Of a DNA stretch of 10,034 nt, positions 1 through 6,507 are shown one piece after another. Source of the stretch: Anoxypelagibacter denitrificans (GTDB lineage Bacteria > Pseudomonadota > Alphaproteobacteria > Pelagibacterales > Pelagibacteraceae); the NCBI GenBank assembly GCA_017640265.1, contig JAGFVZ010000032.1, forward strand, positions 1-10,034. The letters are read 5' to 3'. A model generated the notes under the pieces. That model did no database searches and was not told the origin of the DNA. It was given only the letters and a program-made list of their open reading frames with translations. The position numbers and the translations under genes were made by a program. Position 1 is the stretch's first letter; every line of letters begins with the position of its first letter.

Positions 1-651
1 GGGAGTTCTTGCGAGAACTAAATGAATGATGTTTTCTGTAAGATCATGATCTCCTGAGGTAATGAATATTTTTTGACCGCTTAATTTATAAGTACCATCT
101 TTCTGTTCAATAGCTTTTGTTTTAAGTAATCCTAAATCTGTTCCACAAATAGGTTCGGTCAAGCACATCGTGCCACTCCATTTACCTTCGACAATTTTAG
201 GGAGAAATTTTTTTTTAATTGAGTCGCTACCGTGACAAAAGATGCAATTATAAGCTCCAACACTAAGTTCGCTGTACAATTTAAAAGAAAGACTAGCAGA
301 GGATAACATTTCATCAAAAAATATACTGATCGTTTTTGGTATACCTTGTCCGCCGTATTTAGGATCGCAGGTTAGTGAAGTCCATCCATCTTGAATAAAT
401 TTTTTATAGACTTTTTTATAACCCGGTGGTGTCCTAACTATTCCATTTTCTAAAACACAAGGTGTATCGTCTCCTGCTTTAGCCAAAGGTAATATGAGAT
501 TTTCAGTTATTTTCGCCGCTTGTCCCAATATATCTCTTGCAAGATTAGAATTAATTTCATTATATTTTTTGATTTCATTATAATATTTATTATCTCTTAG
601 TTTTTCGAAGAGAAAGATCATGTCGTCAATAGGGGCATTATAAGTTATCAT
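1..651 (-). CDS. Acyl-CoA dehydrogenase, N-terminal 217 residues (3' end outside window)
   Basis: FAD-dependent enzyme that introduces the alpha-beta double bond into an acyl-CoA, the first step of beta-oxidation. The reading frame is open from the ATG at 651 to the left edge, so only 217 residues are visible. Residues 3-20 (YNAPIDDMIFLFEKL) match the short N-terminal extension of the large acyl-CoA dehydrogenases (about 580-600 aa) that include 3-methylmercaptopropionyl-CoA dehydrogenase DmdC. Residues about 40-158 form the helical N-terminal domain, with DPKYGGQG at 96-103. MCLTEPICGTDLG at 162-174 is the FAD/substrate motif opening the middle beta domain. The catalytic glutamate lies in the unseen C-terminal part. 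The ATG directly follows the stop codon of the upstream hydratase/dehydrogenase gene (TAAATG) with no clear Shine-Dalgarno, which suggests translational coupling. The family is confident. Chain length or DMSP-type substrate cannot be decided. Confidence 0.9.
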   Translation of the reverse strand, partial: MITYNAPIDDMIFLFEKLRDNKYYNEIKKYNEINSNLARDILGQAAKITENLILPLAKAGDDTPCVLENGIVRTPPGYKKVYKKFIQDGWTSLTCDPKYGGQGIPKTISIFFDEMLSSASLSFKLYSELSVGAYNCIFCHGSDSIKKKFLPKIVEGKWSGTMCLTEPICGTDLGLLKTKAIEQKDGTYKLSGQKIFITSGDHDLTENIIHLVLARTP

Positions 652-2877
652 TTAATTTACCAAAGGTTTGCCTGTTTTAAGAGTATGATTAATTCTCGCT
701 TGAGTTTTTTCCATCTGGAGTAATTGAACAAACGCTTCAAATTCTAACGCATAAAGATCATCTTCGGATAATTTTTTATCGATACTGGTGTTACCTCCGC
801 TTAAAACAAAAGCTAATTTTTTTCCAACTTCCATTCCATGTTCAAGAATTTTCTTTTCCCTAAAAAGATTTTCTAAAGTTTGAAACATTTTATCTCTCAC
901 CTGGCTTCCTGATAGATTAAAAATTGGTGACTTAGGAGGCTCATACTCATTTTTAATTTTGGTAATTAAATTTCGTGAAATCGGAAGTAATTCATTTCTA
1001 TTCATAACGCTTTTATCTTTTGTTAATAAAAATTTAAATGACATTGCTTCCATAGGCGAAGTAATCGTTTTTCCATAACCAATAATATCAAACACTTTTT
1101 GTGGTGTAAAATCGGAATCTTTTTTTGCTTCTTCAGTTTGCATCCAACGCCATAGCATCTCTTTACAACCTCCGCCACAAGGAATTAATCCGACCAATGT
1201 TTCTACAAGCCCTAATACGATATTGGTATGAGTAATTACATAATCGCTTTGAACTAAAACTTCAAAACCACCGCCCAAAGTCAAACCCGAAGGTGCAGAG
1301 ATGACAGGATTTTCACAATACTTAAGATGCTTGCAAGTTTCTTGAAAATATTTAAGAAATTTTTCAATAGATTTAAAATCTTTTTGTTTTACAAAATCCA
1401 TAAGATAATTCAAATTTACACCTGCCGAAAATTGCATACCTTCATTAATGATTATTAGAGGTTTGTCAGTTGCTTTTTTTAAAGCATCCATCGAATTATA
1501 ATCTAGAGCATTTGCTTTTGTGATAAATTCAACAATATTAAAATCTTTAAATCTAAATATTTTAGCCGAGTCATTTTTGTCAATTTTAACTGCAACTTTT
1601 TTAACTTTTCCGAAAGTTTCAATGTTGGTATATTTTTGTCTTGTTTTGCAAAAATTTTCTTGTTTGTTTTTAGATAAATTTTCTAAAAATTTATTGTTTT
1701 TGAAATCGTCAATTTTATTAAAAAAATTTTTTACTCCAATTTCTTCCAACATTTCAAAAGGTCCTTTTGACCAATTAAATCCCAATCTTAATGCCTCATC
1801 AATATCATTAAATTCTTTTGTTATCTCCGGAACAAGAGAGGATGCATATTTAATAATTTTTGATAATACTGACCAAGCATATTTTCCGTATTGATCATCG
1901 CGGTTTATTAATTTTTTTAAATCAACTTTATCAGATTGAATATTTATTTTTTTTGCTGGAGAATATTGGCCTGTTTCTAGATTTAAAGCCTCTAATATTT
2001 TTTTTCCATTAGATTTATTTATTCTATAAAAACCACCTTTGCCTTTTCGACCTGTATAACCTGTCGTAATTAATTTGTTTATTAACGGTATCTCTTGTGC
2101 AACAAGATGAAATTCGTCGGTTTTTGGCAGTTCTTTTATAAAGCTTTTTAAAACATCCGACATTAAATCAATGCCTATCAAGTCGTATAAACCGAATACT
2201 CCTGTTTTTGGAATCCCCATTGGTCTTGCAAAAATAGAATCGGCTTCTTCTATGGAAAGCTTCATTTTTAATGCTTCTGTCATAGCAACTTGCATTGCAT
2301 AAACCCCTACTCTATTTCCTAAAAATCCAGGAGTATCATTACAAAGAATTACTCCTTTGCCTAAAAGAGTTTCACAAAATATTTTTAAAAAATTAATTTT
2401 TTCTTTATCAGTAAATTCGTTTTTAACTATCTCTAATAGATCCATATATCTCACTGGATTAAAAAAATGAGTTATGCAGAAATCTTTTTTGTCTTCCTTT
2501 GATAAATTTTGAGATAATACTTTTAATGGAATAGTAGAAGTGTTTGATGATACGATTGATTCTTTTTTTCTAATCTTAAAAATTTTTTTATAAAGTTCTT
2601 GTTTGATATCAATTCTTTCTACAACCGCCTCCACAATCCAGTCGGCCTTTTTTACCGTATCAAAGTGATCGTTAATATTTCCAATTTCTATATTTTTTAC
2701 TTTTGATTTATCGAATAAAAGCGGGGGTTTTGATTTAAAAATTCTGTCTCTCGCTTTTTCACTTATCTCGGTTTTTAGATCAAGAAGTGTGACGGGTATA
2801 TTCGCATTGCATAAATGAGCAGCTATACCAGCGCCCATGGTCCCAGAGCCGATAACAACTACTTTGTTAATTTTCAT
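652..2877 (-). CDS. Bifunctional 3-hydroxyacyl-CoA dehydrogenase / enoyl-CoA hydratase, FadN-type
   Basis: A 741-residue cytoplasmic enzyme that should hydrate enoyl-CoA and oxidise the 3-hydroxyacyl-CoA with NAD+, the second and third beta-oxidation steps. Domain order is dehydrogenase first, as in Bacillus FadN and opposite to E. coli FadB/FadJ. The NAD-binding Rossmann motif VIGSGTMGAG is at 8-17. Dehydrogenase active-site positions appear as Ser111 (SSNTS), His137 (HFFNP), Glu149 (LLEIV) and Asn188 (PGFLGNR). Two C-terminal dehydrogenase domains span about 185-420. The crotonase domain follows from about 440, with FSAGVNL at 483-489 for the oxyanion hole and both hydratase glutamates retained: Glu539 (GGGFE) and Glu559 (GLVET). 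Both activities therefore look intact. The inter-domain linker is very AT-rich (9 G+C in the 60 bases 1681-1740). The start is fixed by the Rossmann strand beginning at residue 5. It lies 3 nt after a tRNA and has no Shine-Dalgarno sequence. Confidence 0.95.
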   Translation of the reverse strand: MKINKVVVIGSGTMGAGIAAHLCNANIPVTLLDLKTEISEKARDRIFKSKPPLLFDKSKVKNIEIGNINDHFDTVKKADWIVEAVVERIDIKQELYKKIFKIRKKESIVSSNTSTIPLKVLSQNLSKEDKKDFCITHFFNPVRYMDLLEIVKNEFTDKEKINFLKIFCETLLGKGVILCNDTPGFLGNRVGVYAMQVAMTEALKMKLSIEEADSIFARPMGIPKTGVFGLYDLIGIDLMSDVLKSFIKELPKTDEFHLVAQEIPLINKLITTGYTGRKGKGGFYRINKSNGKKILEALNLETGQYSPAKKINIQSDKVDLKKLINRDDQYGKYAWSVLSKIIKYASSLVPEITKEFNDIDEALRLGFNWSKGPFEMLEEIGVKNFFNKIDDFKNNKFLENLSKNKQENFCKTRQKYTNIETFGKVKKVAVKIDKNDSAKIFRFKDFNIVEFITKANALDYNSMDALKKATDKPLIIINEGMQFSAGVNLNYLMDFVKQKDFKSIEKFLKYFQETCKHLKYCENPVISAPSGLTLGGGFEVLVQSDYVITHTNIVLGLVETLVGLIPCGGGCKEMLWRWMQTEEAKKDSDFTPQKVFDIIGYGKTITSPMEAMSFKFLLTKDKSVMNRNELLPISRNLITKIKNEYEPPKSPIFNLSGSQVRDKMFQTLENLFREKKILEHGMEVGKKLAFVLSGGNTSIDKKLSEDDLYALEFEAFVQLLQMEKTQARINHTLKTGKPLVN

Positions 2878-2880
2878 AAA

Positions 2881-2957
<77 letters not shown>

Positions 2958-2969
2958 AATGACTTATTT

Positions 2970-3001
2970 TTTATATTAATTGTGCCTTTTTAGCAATTAT
3001 A
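2970..3001 (-). promoter_or_regulatory. Candidate promoter for tRNA-Pro and the beta-oxidation operon
   Basis: Between the symporter terminator and the tRNA there are two overlapping sigma70-like possibilities on the minus strand. One is a perfect TATAAT at 3001-2996 with no good -35. The other is TTGCTA (2996-2991) followed after 15 nt by TATAAA (2975-2970), which would start transcription a few bases before the tRNA. The same stretch holds the arms AATTG/CAATT separated by 11 nt. Some promoter must be here because the terminator isolates this unit, but which box is used is not decided by the sequence. Confidence 0.4.
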
Positions 3002-3050
3002 TGATGAAAGCAAAAGATATATTTCTAAATAGAATAAGCGCATGTTTTGT

Positions 3051-3090
3051 AAAAACAAAAAAAAAGAAGGGCGAGAAATCTCGCCCTTCT
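3051..3090 (-). terminator. Rho-independent terminator of the symporter gene
   Basis: A perfect 12-base inverted repeat (AGAAGGGCGAGA / TCTCGCCCTTCT, 3065-3076 and 3079-3090) forms a GC-rich hairpin. On the minus strand it is followed by eight Ts, one G and five more Ts (3064-3051). It begins 27 nt after the symporter stop codon. The plus-strand side lacks a U-tract, so it acts in one direction and insulates the tRNA operon from symporter transcription. Confidence 0.95.
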
Positions 3091-3117
3091 AAAGAAAAAT
3101 TAAGAATTTTAATATTC

Positions 3118-5058
3118 TTATCTTGCCGTGTCCCCAATATCATCTACTAAGGCACTAACAGATTTTCTTGGCATTGTTGACATTTCCATTTTGTAAGCAA
3201 GGAACCACATCATTCCGACACCTAATAGCCAGAATATAATGTGCCAAGCCCAGATTGATGGGATGCCAAACGTCCAATTAGCTGCATCATTTGGTGCACC
3301 AAAGATATCGTTTCCTATCACAGCTCCTGGTCCAATTCCGAAGAACAACCAAGCAATTGTAATGATCCAAGCTGCAGGTTTAAGACTTTGTTTGCTTTTT
3401 GATAAACCAGCATGATCCGCTAGGAAATCATGATATTTTTGTCTATGTGCACGAGCTCTTGAGTTTTGCGTTTGATAAGATACAGGTATTGCTACTAACA
3501 AATTAACGAAGATACCCCAGAATGCAGAATGCATTGTCCAAGGCCATCTACCCCAAGGAAGAGCACCGCCAAATAAACTTTGACCAATACTTTCCGTAAG
3601 CATAACACCTATTATACCTGCTAACAGACCCCAAGATACGCCTTCTCTTGTCAACCAAGGGAAATAGCAAACAGCAGCCAATGGTACCCACATTTGGAAA
3701 CCAAACGCTACGGCTAATCCACCTAGTAGAACTAGTGCATCTTTTGAGAATGTTGCAACCATTAAAGCTGCTCCTACTACAATCACCACACAAATACGTC
3801 CCACAAATTTTTGTTCTGCGTGAGTCATTTTTGGGCTAAAGAATTTTTTGTAGATATCTCTAGTGATCATTGATGCGCAAGTTGACATATATGCGGCGCC
3901 TGTTGATTGCATCGCTGCAAGCGCACATACTGCAAGAAGACCTACAAACCATGGAGCGGTATCTCCGACCGTATTGATTAGGTAAGGTACAAGATTTCCT
4001 TGACCGCCTTTACCAATCGATTCTGGAAGTACATTTGATATATTCACTCCCGCTGCATTCACGACAGGGTCTGCACCTAAAAGATGCGATCCCATTCCTT
4101 GAGCCGCTGTAAATAAGAATAGAGCAAAGCCTATTCCAAATGAAGAAGCCCAAACTTGTTGTGATGCAAATGGTTCTGGATCTTTGTTTGAAAACGCCCA
4201 CATTGAAAATGCTGGTGAAGAATGAATGCCCATAAGAGCAAACATATAAGTTAACACCATCACTCCTGTCCACAATCCACCAACTGGAGTTTCTTTTCCT
4301 AGTCCAGCCGTAAACTGTATGACACCCGGAATTGCAAAGTATGCGGAGTATCCGTCACCCGGGGTTACTCCCCATTTGGTGCCTTCTACCAAAGCCACTT
4401 TTGCTAAACCTGCGTTCAATGCGTCCCAACCTCCAACGAGGTCGTACGTAACAAAACCTATTGCTACAATTCCAAACCATAGAAGTACACATTGCAGTGT
4501 ATCCACGTAAGCCACGGATCTTAATCCGCCCAATCCTACGTAAAGTGCCACGATACCAGCTAGTACCCATGTACCAGTAGTTACGCCCCACATTCCATCT
4601 GATAAAACATTAAATAGTTTTCCAGATGCTGCTAATTGTAAACCTAAATAAGGAACTGAGAAACATAAAGCTACGACAACAGTTAAAACACGAACCATAT
4701 CACCTTTGAAGTAATCGGATAGCATTTCTCCTGGAGTTACGTAACCGAAACGTTTTCCAAGTATCCATTGTCTTTTTAAGAACATCACTCCTGTAAAAGG
4801 AATGGTGATTACATAAAAAGATGCATATGCATATTGGAATCCATCTCTATAAATTAATCCTGGATGACCCATAAAGGTCCAGCCAGAAAATGATGTAGCT
4901 GTGGCGGCCAGAACGAATACCCACATCGGTAATTTTCTTCCCGATATGAAATAATCAGATGCTGTCTTCGCCATCTGTGCGCCTCTTATTCCCCAGAATA
5001 TACAATATGCCCAGTATAAGAGTACAAACACTATCAGCCACGTTACTTTTGCTGACAT
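3118..5058 (-). CDS. Sodium:solute symporter family (SSS/SLC5) transporter
   Basis: A 646-residue inner-membrane protein predicted to import a small solute with Na+. The sequence is an almost continuous series of hydrophobic helices. It carries SSS landmarks: DYFISGRKLP at 35-44, GGLRSVAYVDTLQ at 177-189, and MQSTGAAYMSTCASM at 383-397 followed by RDIYKKF, where Ser385/Thr386 fall at the Na+-site Ser-Thr pair known from PutP. Beyond the core there is a charged cytoplasmic-looking loop (about 531-560) and two more hydrophobic segments (about 562-584 and 603-622), making it longer than a standard 13-helix member. The substrate is unknown. Nearby prpE and acyl-CoA genes make a carboxylate plausible, by inference only. 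Start ATG 5058 has AAGGGGG 7 nt upstream. Coding sequence is less AT-rich than its neighbours (28 G+C in the 60 bases 4261-4320), perhaps reflecting high expression. It is divergent from the 79-residue membrane protein gene. Confidence 0.93.
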   Translation of the reverse strand: MSAKVTWLIVFVLLYWAYCIFWGIRGAQMAKTASDYFISGRKLPMWVFVLAATATSFSGWTFMGHPGLIYRDGFQYAYASFYVITIPFTGVMFLKRQWILGKRFGYVTPGEMLSDYFKGDMVRVLTVVVALCFSVPYLGLQLAASGKLFNVLSDGMWGVTTGTWVLAGIVALYVGLGGLRSVAYVDTLQCVLLWFGIVAIGFVTYDLVGGWDALNAGLAKVALVEGTKWGVTPGDGYSAYFAIPGVIQFTAGLGKETPVGGLWTGVMVLTYMFALMGIHSSPAFSMWAFSNKDPEPFASQQVWASSFGIGFALFLFTAAQGMGSHLLGADPVVNAAGVNISNVLPESIGKGGQGNLVPYLINTVGDTAPWFVGLLAVCALAAMQSTGAAYMSTCASMITRDIYKKFFSPKMTHAEQKFVGRICVVIVVGAALMVATFSKDALVLLGGLAVAFGFQMWVPLAAVCYFPWLTREGVSWGLLAGIIGVMLTESIGQSLFGGALPWGRWPWTMHSAFWGIFVNLLVAIPVSYQTQNSRARAHRQKYHDFLADHAGLSKSKQSLKPAAWIITIAWLFFGIGPGAVIGNDIFGAPNDAANWTFGIPSIWAWHIIFWLLGVGMMWFLAYKMEMSTMPRKSVSALVDDIGDTAR

Positions 5059-5073
5059 AAAGGTTCCCCCTTT
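5059..5073 (-). promoter_or_regulatory. Ribosome binding site hairpin of the symporter mRNA
   Basis: In the mRNA the 15 bases before the start codon read AAAGG-GGGAA-CCUUU. This is a perfect 5-bp stem ending at the AUG, with the central Shine-Dalgarno purines in the loop. The stem would sequester half of the GGGGG tract. The pairing is seen directly. A regulatory role is inferred. Confidence 0.45.
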
Positions 5074-5105
5074 TTTTATTTTTTATTTCGTTTTATAAAA
5101 CAATA

Positions 5106-5143
5106 AAGCCCAGGGCCTTTAGGTCCCAGGCGATTCGGGATCT
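5106..5143 (-). promoter_or_regulatory. GC-rich structured element in the symporter leader
   Basis: A GC-rich island of about 35 bases sits in an otherwise very AT-rich intergenic region, about 50-85 nt before the symporter start. On the minus-strand RNA it can fold as CC-U-GGG-A-CC, loop UAAA, GG-CCC-U-GG: seven pairs with one mismatch and one bulge. This is followed by a broken U-tract (CUUUAUUGUUUU). An alternative pairing, UCCC with GGGA, uses the same bases and excludes the first. The plus-strand RNA can form GGUCCC/GGGAUC with a 9-nt loop. It could be an attenuator or a cis-regulatory RNA. I do not recognise a known riboswitch class. Confidence 0.4.
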
Positions 5144-5245
5144 GAACATATATGATTATCTTAAGCAACTGTTTATTTGAAGCATATTTAACAGCATTTA
5201 AACTAACACAAAAAACATATACAACTATTGATTGAAAATTTTTCT

Positions 5246-5251
5246 ATTATA
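5246..5251 (-). promoter_or_regulatory. Candidate -10 box for the symporter
   Basis: A perfect TATAAT on the minus strand in the divergent intergenic region, without a convincing -35 box at the usual spacing. If used, transcription would start near 5239 and give the symporter a leader of about 180 nt that includes the GC-rich foldable element and the ribosome-binding-site hairpin. Confidence 0.3.
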
Positions 5252-5257
5252 GTTATT

Positions 5258-5291
5258 CTACACTTGTTATTTACTGTGTAAAACATAGTAG
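5258..5291 (+). promoter_or_regulatory. Imperfect inverted repeat just upstream of the 79-residue gene
   Basis: Arms pair from the outside in as CTAC/GTAG (5258-5261, 5288-5291), TGT/ACA (5265-5267, 5283-5285) and TTTAC/GTAAA (5270-5274, 5278-5282) around a TGT loop, with small internal loops. It ends 12 nt before the ATG at 5304. It could be a dimeric-protein operator or a leader hairpin. The symmetry is seen and the role is inferred. Confidence 0.35.
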
Positions 5292-5303
5292 ATTGAAATT
5301 TTT

Positions 5304-5543
5304 ATGGATTTAGCCGCTTATTATATAATGTTTCACGACCCTTTTTGGGTCATGCTTTTGAGTGCAGTTTTGTTTTTCCCAGTTAGACAATTGATATGGG
5401 TTTTGTACGTTAGAAAAAAACAAAAGACTCAAGGCTCTGTTTCCGAAGAGGAAAAAAACGGTTTAAAGAAAAGAGCAACGTTTACAGCATTACTATTGTG
5501 TATTGTCTTTAGCTACCTTTATGTAAAACAGGTTTTTAATTGA
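5304..5543 (+). CDS. Small two-helix membrane protein, possible symporter accessory subunit
   Basis: A 79-residue protein of unknown function. It has two hydrophobic segments, about 14-36 (FWVMLLSAVLFF then LIWVLYV) and 58-75 (TALLLCIVFSYLYV), joined by a basic, charged loop (RKKQK, EEEKNGLKKR). The start is ATG 5304, with only a weak purine stretch upstream. Its stop overlaps the start of the TPR gene by one base (TGATG), so the two are translationally coupled. It is divergent from the symporter. Known SSS transporters are often paired with small membrane proteins (YjcH with ActP, YhdT with PanF, the DUF4212 small subunit), and a similar partnership is a reasonable guess. I cannot assign it to one of those families from sequence alone. 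Confidence 0.75.
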   Translation: MDLAAYYIMFHDPFWVMLLSAVLFFPVRQLIWVLYVRKKQKTQGSVSEEEKNGLKKRATFTALLLCIVFSYLYVKQVFN

Positions 5544-6163
5544 TGAGCACAAAAGTTTTAAGAAGATTTATTATAAACATGGCAATACTAACGTTTGTCA
5601 TGTTTACAGTTTGGGCATTGGTCAGATCCTTTATGAATAGACCTCCAGGAGATTACGAAACGGAAGTCTGTGATATGCGTTTAAAAGACAAACTATATGA
5701 TCAGGCGCTTCAGGCAGCTAATGCTGCTTTAGAAAAGACCCCTGATCACCGTGGAGCGATTATGTGCAAAGCTTTAGTTTTTATTTCTCAAAAGATGTAT
5801 TTAGAGGCGACCGAAGAACTTAATTACCTAATAAATTTTTTAGAAAAAACCGTTAAAGATGATGATCTAACCGGTATAGGCACCTTGGCAGCGGCATATG
5901 CCAATCGAGGCATTATTAAAGATAGAAAAAAGGATTATCAGGGAGCCTTACAAGATTATCTAAAAGCACTCGGAATTGATCATAAAGCTGTTGCCGGTCC
6001 AGGTTTAGGGACGGTAATTCTAAACTATAAATTTAAATCATCTTCGGTAAAAGAACGAGCTTTATATCTTAATGAACAACTTCAACTTCCAGAGAGCGAA
6101 AGAGTTTTAAAAATACAAGAATTGGACGAAGGTCAAGTGATGCATAAACCAGGAAAACTTTAA
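5543..6163 (+). CDS. Membrane-anchored TPR-repeat protein
   Basis: A 206-residue protein with an N-terminal signal-anchor helix at about 9-28 (basic RR before it), followed by a soluble domain likely facing the periplasm. Helical repeat units resemble tetratricopeptide repeats. One spans about 37-69 (LYDQALQAANAALEKTPDHRGA), the second about 71-103 (MYLEATEELNYLI), and the third about 114-147 (AYANRGIIKDRKKDYQGALQDYLKAL, the clearest match to the TPR consensus). The C-terminal 50 residues are unassigned. Such proteins scaffold protein contacts, and the partner here is unknown. I chose ATG 5543, which overlaps the upstream stop by one base, over TTG at 5540. The stop codon overlaps that of the converging 67-residue gene. 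Genomic position suggests a link with the divergent symporter, by inference. Confidence 0.85.
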   Translation: MSTKVLRRFIINMAILTFVMFTVWALVRSFMNRPPGDYETEVCDMRLKDKLYDQALQAANAALEKTPDHRGAIMCKALVFISQKMYLEATEELNYLINFLEKTVKDDDLTGIGTLAAAYANRGIIKDRKKDYQGALQDYLKALGIDHKAVAGPGLGTVILNYKFKSSSVKERALYLNEQLQLPESERVLKIQELDEGQVMHKPGKL

Positions 6164-6363
6164 AAACTTATTAATCCTAATACATCCTTAAAAAGAACCA
6201 GAATAAAATAAACGCCGGCAATACATCCAAAAAGCAATCTTACAAAATCTTTTTCTCCATCAGGGTTTCTATAAGTAATTCCATGGTGTGCAATGAGCGC
6301 AGTCACAACTAAAAAAATAACATTTACTAATTTTTCGTATTCTGGTGGGATAAAATCAGGCAT
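6160..6363 (-). CDS. Small two-helix membrane protein of unknown function
   Basis: A 67-residue predicted inner-membrane protein. It has hydrophobic segments at about 11-28 (KLVNVIFLVVTALIA) and 42-60 (RLLFGCIAGVYFILVLF), separated by a polar loop HHGITYRNPDGEKDF. I do not recognise a family. Support for it being real comes from the clean two-helix pattern, its own upstream extended -10 promoter candidate, and the fact that it fills the space between two other genes exactly. Its stop codon (6162-6160) overlaps the TPR gene's stop (6161-6163) in a convergent arrangement, leaving no room for a terminator between them. The ATG at 6363 lacks a well-placed Shine-Dalgarno (AAGGA is about 16 nt away), so the start and the gene itself are less certain. 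Confidence 0.6.
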   Translation of the reverse strand: MPDFIPPEYEKLVNVIFLVVTALIAHHGITYRNPDGEKDFVRLLFGCIAGVYFILVLFKDVLGLISF

Positions 6364-6417
6364 TGATTACTGCTTTTTATCCTTACTCTACTAATCTTAT
6401 TCACTTTTTTCCAGTAT

Positions 6418-6443
6418 TTTATACCAATATTCATAACAGACAA
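6418..6443 (-). promoter_or_regulatory. Candidate promoter for the 67-residue membrane protein
   Basis: On the minus strand TATAAA (6423-6418) is preceded by TGG, giving the extended -10 pattern TGnTATAAA. TTGTCT (6443-6438) lies 14 nt upstream as a short-spaced -35. The start of transcription would be about 50 nt before the ATG at 6363. Confidence 0.35.
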
Positions 6444-6487
6444 TCGGCTGTTTGTTTTTCAATTAATAATATGTTCTACTAGTCTAT

Positions 6488-6501
6488 CTAAATTTATTTA
6501 G
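6488..6501. repeat. Palindrome CTAAAT-TT-ATTTAG before prpE
   Basis: Perfect 6-base inverted repeat with a 2-base centre, ending 6 nt before the prpE ATG. The weak Shine-Dalgarno (TTTAGAG) runs through its right arm. It could be an operator, or a small mRNA hairpin limiting ribosome access. In this AT-rich context it may also be chance. Confidence 0.3.
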
Positions 6502-6507
6502 AGCAAC

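Noticed and set aside
1..651. Calling the left-edge enzyme DmdC (3-methylmercaptopropionyl-CoA dehydrogenase)
   Set aside because: The N-terminal pattern fits the wider family that contains DmdC, but two-thirds of the substrate-defining protein is outside the window and no other dmd gene is present. The neighbour is a general beta-oxidation enzyme.
1520..1894. 124-residue open frame on the plus strand
   Set aside because: Lies fully inside the dehydrogenase/hydratase gene on the opposite strand, in its AT-rich linker. The translation is low-complexity Leu/Ile/Ser/Phe-rich and the opposite-strand protein is a clear family member.
3548..4591. Several 60-90 residue open frames overlapping the symporter
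   Set aside because: All are in other frames of a clearly coding symporter sequence and show no domain or ribosome binding site.
5106..5143. GC-rich island as a plus-strand intrinsic terminator
   Set aside because: The plus-strand hairpin GGUCCC/GGGAUC is followed by CUGAACAUAUAUG with no U-tract, and no gene is read into it from the left on that strand.
5540..5542. TTG as the start of the TPR protein gene
   Set aside because: An ATG follows immediately and gives the common TGATG one-base overlap with the upstream stop. TTG would add only one residue.
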